DNA from: Eshraghiella sp964576255
GTDB lineage: Bacteria; Bacillota; Clostridia; Lachnospirales; Lachnospiraceae
Assembly (NCBI GenBank): GCA_964576255.1
Contig: CAZNUK010000055.1
Location: 1-15,660 of the forward strand
Length of the DNA: 15,660 nt
Direction: 5' to 3'
The notes beneath the pieces are model-generated. The model saw only the letters and a list, made by a program, of their open reading frames with translations, was not told where the DNA came from and ran no database searches. Position numbers and translations under genes: made by a program. Shown here in pieces: positions 1-7,028 of this stretch. The stretch's first letter is position 1. Each line of letters starts with the position of its first letter.

Positions 1-54
1 GGCATTGGATTTGCCGAGGTTGTAGGTTTTGTAGATGTTTTCTAATTTAATCAT
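1..54 (-). CDS. ABC transporter ATP-binding protein, N-terminal 18 codons only
   Basis: Only the first 18 codons are inside the window. They read MIKLENIYKTYNLGKSNA, the usual opening of a LolD/MacB-type ATPase that energises FtsX-like permeases: a first beta strand followed by the K-x-Y element that precedes the Walker A loop. A strong AGGAGG site (positions 63-68) lies a few bases upstream and overlaps the stop codon of the preceding permease gene, so the ATPase is translationally linked to the two permeases. The Walker motifs lie outside the window, so the family call rests on the N-terminus and on gene order. It would be the motor of the transporter formed by the two upstream permeases. 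Confidence 0.75.
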   Translation of the reverse strand, partial: MIKLENIYKTYNLGKSNA

Positions 55-66
55 TATATAATCCTC

Positions 67-1266
67 CTAGTATGCCGTATCACGCAAGATTTGCGAAGCC
101 GTCTTTTCTTTCATAATAACAGTAGTCATAAGTATTGAAACCAAAATTATCATTACACAAAAAACTGTCATTACAATTGATTGAACAACGCCTGTTTCAC
201 AGTTAATTGTTCCAAATAGATTTAATTCATTCTGTATTTTTATCAGTGACAAACTCATAACAACTGCCAAGACACTATTAATTGCCATTTCAACCCCGGT
301 CATTATAGCTGCCTTTTGATATGGCATTCCACATATATACAACATTCCATAGTATTTAATACTGTTAGAAGTTTTAACCGCTACTATTCCAACTGTACAC
401 ATGATCACCAAAACCAGCATTGCTACTGTAAGAGGAATATATTTCATAAGGGTTGCATTAAGGGATGATTCCATTCTTTCACAGAGTGTTTTGGAACTAG
501 GAATGGCACTACCTATATGATGTCCTTGTTCTGCCTGCCAGTCCATAAAACTAACTAAAACATCCTTTCTCTCTTCCTGAGATATATTATCATCAAGTTT
601 TATAATTCCTAACACATCCTCAACATATACAGATTCACTCAATTTAGCCAATTCTTTTTCAGTAGTGATAATTAAGGTTTCTCCCTTTTGCGCATAGCTA
701 TTCGTATAAAAGAGGTCTTCATAACCCATTCCTGAGTGCTCTCTGCTCTCTTTCATAAACACTCTCTGTCCATCACTGATGACACCTGCAATCAGCACAT
801 CTGTTTCAATCATTTCATTTTCTGTAAAGAATGTAACCTTTAATGTATCACCAGCCCCATAGTGACCTCCGTTTTCAGATATAAGTACCGTTACTATATC
901 ATCATTACCTTTCATTTCATCTATCTGCTTACCCTCTAAAAGTCTGGGTTTAACCTTCTTCATTAATTCATCATCATATACTGCACACCCTTGAAACTTA
1001 TTAAGCGCAACACACATACTGGAAGCCTCTTTAGTTATCAGCATTTTGTCCGCCTTATCTATAGGCAGGTTTTCAATTTTTCCAATATAGCTTGCAACAA
1101 TACTATCTTCATTAAGGTATGGCTTCACAAGATTATACCATTTTGTCTGTTTTTCTATATTAGTTACAAAGGATGTACTTAAAAGTATTGTAAGCACTAA
1201 TATAATAATAGATATAAGATTATACCAAATATTTCTTACATATTGTTTTGTTATATATCCTAACAT
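67..1266 (-). CDS. FtsX/MacB-type ABC transporter permease (second of pair)
   Basis: This is a 399-residue membrane protein. It has one hydrophobic segment near residues 14-36, a long extracytoplasmic region to about residue 270, and three further membrane segments near 277-300, 318-345 and 365-390. That layout is the MacB/FtsX permease topology. Permeases of this type usually do not carry substrate through a channel; with a LolD-like ATPase they extract lipids or peptides from the membrane, confer antimicrobial peptide resistance, or sense peptides. The ATG overlaps the stop codon of the upstream permease by one base (TAATG), with an AGGAGG site inside that gene, so the two are translationally coupled. 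The ABC ATPase follows directly. The substrate cannot be read from the sequence; the neighbouring secreted protein and peptide-signalling genes suggest immunity to, or release of, a secreted peptide. Confidence 0.8.
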   Translation of the reverse strand: MLGYITKQYVRNIWYNLISIIILVLTILLSTSFVTNIEKQTKWYNLVKPYLNEDSIVASYIGKIENLPIDKADKMLITKEASSMCVALNKFQGCAVYDDELMKKVKPRLLEGKQIDEMKGNDDIVTVLISENGGHYGAGDTLKVTFFTENEMIETDVLIAGVISDGQRVFMKESREHSGMGYEDLFYTNSYAQKGETLIITTEKELAKLSESVYVEDVLGIIKLDDNISQEERKDVLVSFMDWQAEQGHHIGSAIPSSKTLCERMESSLNATLMKYIPLTVAMLVLVIMCTVGIVAVKTSNSIKYYGMLYICGMPYQKAAIMTGVEMAINSVLAVVMSLSLIKIQNELNLFGTINCETGVVQSIVMTVFCVMIILVSILMTTVIMKEKTASQILRDTAY

Positions 1267-2369
1267 TACACACCCCTCCTTATATCCAATATTTTTTTGC
1301 CACTATTATATGCTGATATAATGGTTGTAACCAAAAGCACACTGAATATATATATTGCCACCATCATTGTATAGGCCTGTGTGGTGTAAACTGAATAGGC
1401 ATTTTCATATATCAAGTTAACAACGTCCTCCAACACAAATTTGAACAATACAAATCCAATGGTGGTGGTTATTATACTGATAATCATTATTTCCAGCTCA
1501 TTAATAAAAACTCTTTGAAAGTGTTTTATACCCACGATACCATATACTGCCATTTGTTTCTTGCGTCTTTTCAAAACATATCCATATAATAAAGCAGTAT
1601 CCAATGCCGCAATAATTCCAATAAGAACGGACATTGCAATTATTGTCTTTATGGAAACAATCTCTTCTTCATCTTTTATTTCAAACTCAGGAAAATATAC
1701 TTCATCACCGAACTCTGCCGTAAGCGCATCCCTAAATAAATCATATTCTTCCTGGGTTGGAAGCTGTTTAAATTGAATTACACAATAGCCAATACTTAAA
1801 TTATCAGGTGCAGACATAAGCGAAGCATATACCAGTAATTTATCATTGTGTTCTGACGCTGCCTTGTTATTGGTTACTCCAATTACTTCAAAGCTTTCAC
1901 CTGCTATAACTACTGTATCACCAACAGAACCCTCATAAGGTATTACTACAACCTTATCACCAGCTGTTGCCTCCTCTTCTGTAATCCATCTGCCTTCTAA
2001 TAATTTCTCCATATCAAGAACAAAATCTGCCAATCTGTAATTTCCATTATTATATGCATCTCTTATGCTAACTTTAGTATTATCGTCTCCTCCACTAACA
2101 GCTACAAATTCTATCCTGTTCTGGATTTCATCCAGAACAGCAGGCAGACACCGTTTTAGCTGATACATTTTGGCTTCTTCATTAAAACTAGCATGAATAC
2201 GAACCTCTGTTACCTCATATTCTTTTAATTCAACATTAAAACTTCCAAACACGCCATATACAAAAAAAAGCATAACTGCAGTAATTAACTGTGACACAAT
2301 CAATATAATGTATATGTTTCGATAGCCTAATATGGAATTTTTAATATTTTTAATAACTAAACTTAACAT
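1266..2369 (-). CDS. FtsX/MacB-type ABC transporter permease (first of pair)
   Basis: This is a 367-residue membrane protein with the same topology as its downstream neighbour: a membrane segment near residues 20-42, a soluble external domain to about 240, and three C-terminal membrane segments near 243-268, 290-315 and 335-360. The external domain contains a short stretch (about residues 140-165, with GDTVVIAGESFEVIGV) resembling the small beta domain of MacB periplasmic cores. It starts with ATG after an AAGGAG site and follows the small secreted protein gene with a 10-bp hairpin in between. Two different permeases plus one ATPase suggest a heterodimeric transporter. I infer a role in handling or resisting a secreted peptide from context only. 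Confidence 0.8.
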   Translation of the reverse strand: MLSLVIKNIKNSILGYRNIYIILIVSQLITAVMLFFVYGVFGSFNVELKEYEVTEVRIHASFNEEAKMYQLKRCLPAVLDEIQNRIEFVAVSGGDDNTKVSIRDAYNNGNYRLADFVLDMEKLLEGRWITEEEATAGDKVVVIPYEGSVGDTVVIAGESFEVIGVTNNKAASEHNDKLLVYASLMSAPDNLSIGYCVIQFKQLPTQEEYDLFRDALTAEFGDEVYFPEFEIKDEEEIVSIKTIIAMSVLIGIIAALDTALLYGYVLKRRKKQMAVYGIVGIKHFQRVFINELEIMIISIITTTIGFVLFKFVLEDVVNLIYENAYSVYTTQAYTMMVAIYIFSVLLVTTIISAYNSGKKILDIRRGV

Positions 2370-2386
2370 AGGTTTCTCCTTATACT

Positions 2387-2410
2387 GCCGGCTATGTGTT
2401 CATAGCCGGC
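2387..2410 (-). promoter_or_regulatory. Intercistronic 10-bp hairpin without U-tract
   Basis: GCCGGCTATG (transcribed strand, 2410-2401) pairs perfectly with CATAGCCGGC (2396-2387) around a 4-nt loop. No run of U follows; the next bases are AGTATAAGGAG, which is the ribosome binding site of the permease gene. It is therefore unlikely to be an efficient intrinsic terminator. More likely it is a 3' stability or processing element that protects the secreted protein mRNA and keeps the downstream permeases at a lower level. That role is inferred. Confidence 0.6.
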
Positions 2411-2437
2411 AAACCGGTTCTTAAATAGTTTTTTATC

Positions 2438-2902
2438 TTAATAGGTCTGAATTACATTATAAGTATAGCTGTCCAATACAACCGAATCTGTATATGGAGA
2501 ATAATATCCTTTAGCATGATGGTAATAATTAAATTCATCATATGAAGCATCTCTTATTATGGACACGGTAAAATTTCCACCCGGAGCCAATTGCTGTGAT
2601 TCTGTATCACTATCTGTATAAGCATTTTGAATATCATCCCATCTCCATACTTCTCCACGAAATTTATATACGTTACTGTATGTATTCTGGACCTTCAAAT
2701 TTGCATAAGCTATCTTAGTACTTGAATTGTAACTTCCATACGCATTGTATGCTCCAATTTCACCTGCATAAGTATCACTATAAGTTGTTACACCTTTAAG
2801 ATTAGCAGATCTGCTAACAGTTCCTGCAAATGCAGTTGTGCCTACTACTGCTGTGAGCATAAGTCCGCAGACAATGCCCTTAAATAAATTTGGTTGTCTC
2901 AT
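2438..2902 (-). CDS. Small secreted protein of unknown function (bacteriocin-like context)
   Basis: This is a 154-residue protein with a clear Sec signal peptide: positive N-terminus, hydrophobic core at residues 9-24, and a probable cleavage after AFA (residues 24-26). The mature part of about 128 residues is rich in Tyr, Ser, Asn and Asp, has no cysteine, and carries alternating polar/aromatic strands consistent with a beta-sheet fold (for example FRGEVWRWDD and FNYYHHAKGYY). I do not recognise a family. The context (signal peptide, two FtsX-like permeases, ABC ATPase) resembles lactococcin-972-type clusters, but the conserved features of that family are not evident, so this is only an analogy. 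It has an AAAGGAG site before the ATG and a plausible promoter of its own. It lies just after the AgrD-like gene and may be the effector controlled by that peptide system. Confidence 0.7.
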   Translation of the reverse strand: MRQPNLFKGIVCGLMLTAVVGTTAFAGTVSRSANLKGVTTYSDTYAGEIGAYNAYGSYNSSTKIAYANLKVQNTYSNVYKFRGEVWRWDDIQNAYTDSDTESQQLAPGGNFTVSIIRDASYDEFNYYHHAKGYYSPYTDSVVLDSYTYNVIQTY

Positions 2903-2968
2903 TTTAAAATACTCCTTTACGATTTATTCTTTAATCAATTATGCAACACCTTTTTACAACTACAAATT

Positions 2969-2997
2969 GTATTAAATATAATGTGTATATATATCAA
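2969..2997 (-). promoter_or_regulatory. Candidate sigma-A promoter of the secreted protein gene
   Basis: On the transcribed strand TTGATA (2997-2992) and TAATAC (2974-2969) are separated by exactly 17 bp, about 70 bp upstream of the secreted protein start. The -35 box matches consensus at five of six positions; the -10 box is weaker. The surrounding DNA is very AT-rich, so a chance match is possible. Confidence 0.4.
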
Positions 2998-3012
2998 ATC
3001 ACTTTTAAATAA

Positions 3013-3147
3013 CTATTTCATTTTCTTCTTTTTTAACGCTACTGGTTCCTTTGGCTGATAACAATACAGAAGTGACCCTGCACTTGAAGTAAGATAAGCT
3101 GCCTGTTTTACAATCTTTTCAATAGCTTTTGCTGTATTCTTTTTCAT
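3013..3147 (-). CDS. agrD: AgrD-like cyclic (thio)lactone autoinducer peptide precursor, 44 aa
   Basis: This 44-codon ORF starts at ATG (3147) behind a very strong AGGAGGAGGGG site and ends with TAG. The peptide has the three parts of an AgrD precursor. First is a basic amphipathic leader (residues 1-24, with KAIEKIVKQAA). Next is a short core, SLLYC at residues 25-29. Last is the recognition tail YQPKEP (30-35) followed by a lysine-rich end. From memory, Listeria AgrD has a five-residue ring directly before YEPKSP. By that analogy the ring here would be S25-L-L-Y-C29, closed through the serine hydroxyl (a lactone, as known in Staphylococcus intermedius), and Cys29 would be the residue whose carboxyl closes the ring. 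The receptor kinase and LytTR regulator lie immediately upstream. No agrB peptidase gene is in the window. Confidence 0.85.
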   Translation of the reverse strand: MKKNTAKAIEKIVKQAAYLTSSAGSLLYCYQPKEPVALKKKKMK

Positions 3148-3251
3148 GTAACCCCTCCTCCTTTGTGTTATTTTTGCAGTTGCATATGGTCCAACATAAT
3201 CAATGCACCTTTAACATAACACATTTATTTAACTATTTTTCACTTCTAAAC

Positions 3252-3284
3252 TGAACTACATAGAAATCGACGTAAACGACATAG
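3252..3284 (-). promoter_or_regulatory. Candidate LytTR (AgrA-type) operator: 12-bp direct repeats spaced 21 bp
   Basis: On the transcribed strand CTATGTCGTTTA (3284-3273) and CTATGTAGTTCA (3263-3252) match at 10 of 12 positions and start exactly 21 bp apart, two helical turns. LytTR regulators such as AgrA and PlnC bind paired direct repeats with this spacing and a central GTT. The pair sits about 105-137 bp upstream of the AgrD-like start codon, between the kinase terminator and that gene. A weak -10 candidate (TATGTT, 3218-3213) lies downstream. The inference is that the response regulator drives the autoinducer gene in a positive loop. Confidence 0.6.
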
Positions 3285-3301
3285 TTTAATTATTAAAAAG
3301 C

Positions 3302-3336
3302 AAAAAATCTCGGAACATTATTCATTCCGAGATTTT
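3302..3336 (-). terminator. Intrinsic terminator after the sensor kinase
   Basis: AAAATCTCGGAA (3336-3325) pairs perfectly with TTCCGAGATTTT (3315-3304) over a 9-nt loop, and T residues continue to 3302 on the transcribed strand. It begins about 10 bp after the kinase stop codon and separates the regulator/kinase transcript from the AgrD-like gene. Confidence 0.85.
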
Positions 3337-3344
3337 ATAACTAC

Positions 3345-4625
3345 TTATTCTTCTAATTGTACCTGTACCTTAAAATATCCATTTTCTTCTGTAATTGATA
3401 CTGCACCATTCATTTTATTTGCCATATACTTAACGCTGTTAAGCCCCAACCCATGTATATTAAGATTTGTCTTTCGAGAAATTAACTTTGGATTATTTGA
3501 TAATACTGATTGTGAAATTTTATTCTTTACAGAAATATTATAAAGGCCCCTTTGCACTTCCAAATCCATAACAATATGTTTGTATTCTTCCATAATTGAA
3601 GCTTCAATAGCATTATCCAATAAATTCGAGATTATGACACCTACATTATTACTGTCTTTTTCTTGTATACTTCCTATAACATTAACATCAAAAACAATAT
3701 TATTTTTGATGCATATTGTTTTTTTCTCATTAACAATATAATTGATAACATTGTTGTTAATAAAAACTTCATGTTTTGAAAGTTCCTGTTTATCAAGAAT
3801 ATCATTAATATACTTTTTACACTCTTCAGCACTACCATTTTCAAGTTTTGACAGAATCATCAGATAGTAATGTTTACTATCATGTCGTAACATCCTGATT
3901 TCTTCGTAAGTCACACCCAATCTGTCTAAAAGCTTCTGCTCCTCGTCGATTCTAAGATTCATCTCCTGCTCAGATAATTTTTCTTCATACAACTTTTGAT
4001 TTTTATGAATAATTATGAGACTTGTAATATTAAGAATAACAACTACTATTTCCATAAACAAAAGTTCGTGAAGCACCTCATTATCAGTTGCCATATTAAC
4101 ACTAATTTCAACAAAGAAAAAACTAAGTATTAAAGACATACCAAATATAACAACGCATAAAACCGTATCATATATTGTCATAAACTTTCTTTTTAATATA
4201 TTAGTACTGCTAAAAATAATAATCCATAAGAATATTTTGGTTAGTGCAAGTACTAAGATTCTTGTATATGTACCCGGAGTTACCAGCATTGGAATAGGGT
4301 TATCTGTTATTACTGACACCAACTGAATAACCAGTCCATTAACACAACTTAAAGCCATAAAGAAAACCAACCCTGAAACTATTATCTTCCAAACCTTATC
4401 CTTGTAACATATCAAACCATAAACTACATAATACAGCAGAAATAATCCACCTTGAATAACTGCATTATTTTTAAAGAGTTCCATAATTGCTACACCGCCA
4501 ATTATTCCAATTAGCATATGTATAATCCTAAACTTAAATTTTGGTTCAAACAATCTATCTGGAATATACACTAGTGCAACCGCATCCAATATCGTAGCCA
4601 AGTATTCACAAACAACATAAATCAT
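3345..4625 (-). CDS. AgrC-like sensor histidine kinase (GHKL family)
   Basis: This is a 426-residue kinase. The N-terminal half (about 1-207) contains several membrane segments (roughly 36-55, 57-73, 79-103, 120-140, 153-172, 187-207), the polytopic peptide-sensing domain typical of AgrC. A coiled linker follows, then the dimerisation helix with RHDSKHY at 247-253, where H248 is the expected phosphoacceptor. The N box is NLLDNAIEAS (334-343) and the G box GLGLNSVK (392-399), the reduced GHKL ATPase of the AgrC/ComD type. The ATG directly abuts the regulator stop codon (TAAATG), so the two are translationally coupled. It probably binds the mature autoinducing peptide outside the cell and phosphorylates the LytTR regulator; that the cognate ligand is the adjacent AgrD-like product is inferred from position. 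Confidence 0.9.
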   Translation of the reverse strand: MIYVVCEYLATILDAVALVYIPDRLFEPKFKFRIIHMLIGIIGGVAIMELFKNNAVIQGGLFLLYYVVYGLICYKDKVWKIIVSGLVFFMALSCVNGLVIQLVSVITDNPIPMLVTPGTYTRILVLALTKIFLWIIIFSSTNILKRKFMTIYDTVLCVVIFGMSLILSFFFVEISVNMATDNEVLHELLFMEIVVVILNITSLIIIHKNQKLYEEKLSEQEMNLRIDEEQKLLDRLGVTYEEIRMLRHDSKHYYLMILSKLENGSAEECKKYINDILDKQELSKHEVFINNNVINYIVNEKKTICIKNNIVFDVNVIGSIQEKDSNNVGVIISNLLDNAIEASIMEEYKHIVMDLEVQRGLYNISVKNKISQSVLSNNPKLISRKTNLNIHGLGLNSVKYMANKMNGAVSITEENGYFKVQVQLEE

Positions 4626-5315
4626 TTATCTACCTCTAACATATCTTAAAAATTCTTCCTTTGATTTCTTATAATAAATTCTTCCAACAGGGATATCCGT
4701 TCCACAATACAACTTAACATAATCCTGCCTATATTTCATTATATATTTCATATTGACCAAAAAGCCAGAGTGGACACGAATATAATTGTACACCTTAAGC
4801 ATCTTTTCCATTTCAGAAATTCTACCTGTTATATAGAAAAAACTATTATTAGCAGTAAATATTTTCAACCTGTGATTTTCTGACTCAATATACCTTACTT
4901 CGCCTATTGGTATTTTATAGCCTTTTTCATCTATATACATATTGTTTATTTCTATTACATTGAAAAGATCATCTAATGCTTTTATCAATTCTTCTTTTAT
5001 ATATCTTTTTCTTATAAATCTGAATGGTTTAAAAGTAATACTTTCAAACACTAATTCTTCTCTTACTGTAATAAAAATTATTTCAGAACATACATCTGTT
5101 TCACGTATCTGAGAAGAAACCTGAAGTCCTGTCATTTCAGGCATATCTATATCAAGAAAAAAAGCATCATATCTGACTTCTTTGATTCTTTTCAACAACT
5201 CTATTGGATTATTAAATGTATCGATTTGTACTTTAGATTTGTTGTAGGATTTAAAAATCTCTTCTATACATTTTAAATCCTCCGAACTATCATCGCACAC
5301 TGCAAGTCTTATCAT
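4626..5315 (-). CDS. LytTR response regulator (AgrA-like)
   Basis: This is a 229-residue two-domain regulator. The receiver domain (about 1-115) has the acidic pair D8/D9, the phosphoacceptor D55 in FFLDIDMPE, T83 and K96 followed by proline, so all expected phosphorylation residues are present. The C-terminal LytTR domain (about 130-225) includes RYIESENHRLKIF, YIRVHSGFLVNMKYI and VGRIYYKKSK, typical of AgrA/ComE/VirR DNA-binding domains. It starts with ATG after a GGTGAAAAG site. It is first in a two-gene operon with the kinase, ending at the terminator just after it. Its likely targets are the direct repeats upstream of the AgrD-like gene. Confidence 0.92.
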   Translation of the reverse strand: MIRLAVCDDSSEDLKCIEEIFKSYNKSKVQIDTFNNPIELLKRIKEVRYDAFFLDIDMPEMTGLQVSSQIRETDVCSEIIFITVREELVFESITFKPFRFIRKRYIKEELIKALDDLFNVIEINNMYIDEKGYKIPIGEVRYIESENHRLKIFTANNSFFYITGRISEMEKMLKVYNYIRVHSGFLVNMKYIMKYRQDYVKLYCGTDIPVGRIYYKKSKEEFLRYVRGR

Positions 5316-5348
5316 CTTTTCACCGTCTTGTATTAATTAATAACAATA

Positions 5349-5381
5349 GAAGTCAAAGAGCTCATAAAACCCTTTGACTTC
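5349..5381 (-). terminator. Probable intrinsic terminator after gpmI
   Basis: GAAGTCAAAG (5381-5372) pairs perfectly with CTTTGACTTC (5358-5349) around a 13-nt loop, starting 7 bp after the gpmI stop codon. The following tract (TATTGTTATT) is only moderately U-rich, so termination may be incomplete and allow some read-through into the regulator gene. Confidence 0.6.
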
Positions 5382-5388
5382 AGAATAA

Positions 5389-6951
5389 TTACTTTTTAAT
5401 AAGTAATGACTTACCTGTCATTTCCTTAGGCTGCTCCATACCCATACATTCAATAAGTGTTGGAACGATATCTGCAAGACATCCGTCCTCTCTTAATGTA
5501 TAAGCCTCATCCGCATTAACAAGGATAAATGGAACCGGATTAGTTGTATGAGCTGTAAATGGTGCTCCTGTCTCATAATCCACAAGCTGCTCTGCGTTAC
5601 CATGGTCAGCACAGATAAATAATGTACCGTCAACCTCTTTGATAAGCTTAACAACTTCGCCCACGCATTTGTCAATTACTTCGATTGCTTCAATTGATGC
5701 TTCAAGAATTCCTGTATGTCCAACCATATCAGGGTTAGCAAAGTTACAGATAATTACATCATAATAAGCATTGCCATCTTCATCCTTAGCTGTAATTGCT
5801 TCACTTAATTTATCACATACTGTGTAAGCACTCATACGAGGCTTCTTATCGTATGTTGGTACATACTTAGGTGAATTAACAAGAATTCTATCCTCATTGG
5901 CATTAGGCTCTTCAACACCACCGTTGAAGAAAAATGTAACATGAGCATACTTCTCTGTCTCAGCAATTCTTGCCTGTCTCATTCCGTTAGCTGCAATCCA
6001 CTCACCAAAAGTATTAGTAACCTCAACCTTATGGAAAGCCACATCCTTATTAGGAATTAATGGGTCATACTCTGTAAAGCATACAAATGTTATATCAAGT
6101 CTTGCTCCACGGTCAAATTTATCAAATTCATCATCACAAAAGCAATGTGTAATCTCTCTTGCACGGTCAGGACGGAAGTTAAAAAATACTACTGAATCCT
6201 TATTATTAATAGTTGCTACCGGTGCGCCATTCTCTGTTACTACAAAAGGAACAACAAACTCATCATTAACTCCGGCTTCGTATGAAGCAGCAACACCTGC
6301 AACTGCTCCTTCAACCGCTACGCCTTCGCCCTTAGTCATTGCAACATAAGCTTTTTCAACTCTGTCGTAGTTATTATCTCTATCCATTGCATAGTAACGA
6401 CCTGATACTGTAGCAATCTTACCAACGCCGATTTTGGCCATCTTGGCTTCTAAATCCTCTACAAATCCCTTAGCTGACTGTGGAGGCGTATCTCTTCCGT
6501 CAAGGAAGCAATGAACATATACTTTCTCAAGTCCTTCTCTTTTGGCCATCTCAAGAAGTCCATAGAGATGTGTATTATGGCTATGAACACCACCATCTGA
6601 CAAAAGTCCAAAAGCATGAAGTGCTGAATCATTAGCCTTACAATTATTAACAGCCTTAACCAATGCCTCATTCTTAAAGAAATCGCCATCCATGATTTCC
6701 TTAGTAATTCTGGTTAACTCCTGGTATACAATTCTTCCTGCACCCATGTTAAGATGTCCAACCTCTGAATTACCCATCTGTCCATCAGGAAGACCAACGC
6801 TCATTCCACTGGCATATCCCTTTACAAAAGGATATTCTTTCATTAATTCATCCATTACAGGGGTCTTAGCCTGTGCTACTGCATTGCCCTCTGTTTTGTC
6901 ATTCAATCCATATCCATCAAGGATAAGAAGTACGGTAGGTTTCTTGCTCAT
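5389..6951 (-). CDS. gpmI: 2,3-bisphosphoglycerate-independent phosphoglycerate mutase
   Basis: This 520-residue cytoplasmic enzyme interconverts 3-phosphoglycerate and 2-phosphoglycerate in glycolysis through a phosphoserine intermediate. Its length is close to the usual 510 or so. The N-terminal metal-binding aspartate D12 is in LILDGYG, and the catalytic serine S62 is in MGNSEVGHLNMG. The middle of the protein has the alkaline-phosphatase-superfamily motifs HSHNTH, GRYYAMDRD and FNFRPDRAREI. The C-terminal part has the second metal site in CADHGNAEQ and HTTNPVPFI. The ATG follows an AGGAG site. In many relatives gpmI sits next to tpiA, but here several surface and regulatory genes separate them. 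No convincing terminator lies between it and the upstream xth, so co-transcription with xth is possible. Confidence 0.97.
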   Translation of the reverse strand: MSKKPTVLLILDGYGLNDKTEGNAVAQAKTPVMDELMKEYPFVKGYASGMSVGLPDGQMGNSEVGHLNMGAGRIVYQELTRITKEIMDGDFFKNEALVKAVNNCKANDSALHAFGLLSDGGVHSHNTHLYGLLEMAKREGLEKVYVHCFLDGRDTPPQSAKGFVEDLEAKMAKIGVGKIATVSGRYYAMDRDNNYDRVEKAYVAMTKGEGVAVEGAVAGVAASYEAGVNDEFVVPFVVTENGAPVATINNKDSVVFFNFRPDRAREITHCFCDDEFDKFDRGARLDITFVCFTEYDPLIPNKDVAFHKVEVTNTFGEWIAANGMRQARIAETEKYAHVTFFFNGGVEEPNANEDRILVNSPKYVPTYDKKPRMSAYTVCDKLSEAITAKDEDGNAYYDVIICNFANPDMVGHTGILEASIEAIEVIDKCVGEVVKLIKEVDGTLFICADHGNAEQLVDYETGAPFTAHTTNPVPFILVNADEAYTLREDGCLADIVPTLIECMGMEQPKEMTGKSLLIKK

Positions 6952-7028
6952 AAAAATTCTCCTATTCTAAAAAATATATAAATGTTATTTTTTTAACTAT
7001 TAACTAAATTATGTTATCACAGCCAAAA

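Noticed and set aside
2438..2902. Assignment of the secreted protein to the lactococcin 972 family
   Set aside because: Gene neighbourhood is suggestive, but the length and sequence do not show that family's conserved Trp/Tyr/His pattern convincingly.
3013..3147. Ring closure through Cys29 in the AgrD-like peptide
   Set aside because: Cys29 lies directly before the YQPKEP tail, so a ring starting there would have to include recognition-tail residues; alignment with Listeria AgrD places the nucleophile at Ser25.
6952..7028. A separate gpmI promoter (TTGGCT, 17 bp, TTAATA on the transcribed strand)
   Set aside because: Both boxes are poor matches in very AT-rich DNA and the first lies against the xth stop codon; not strong enough to list.
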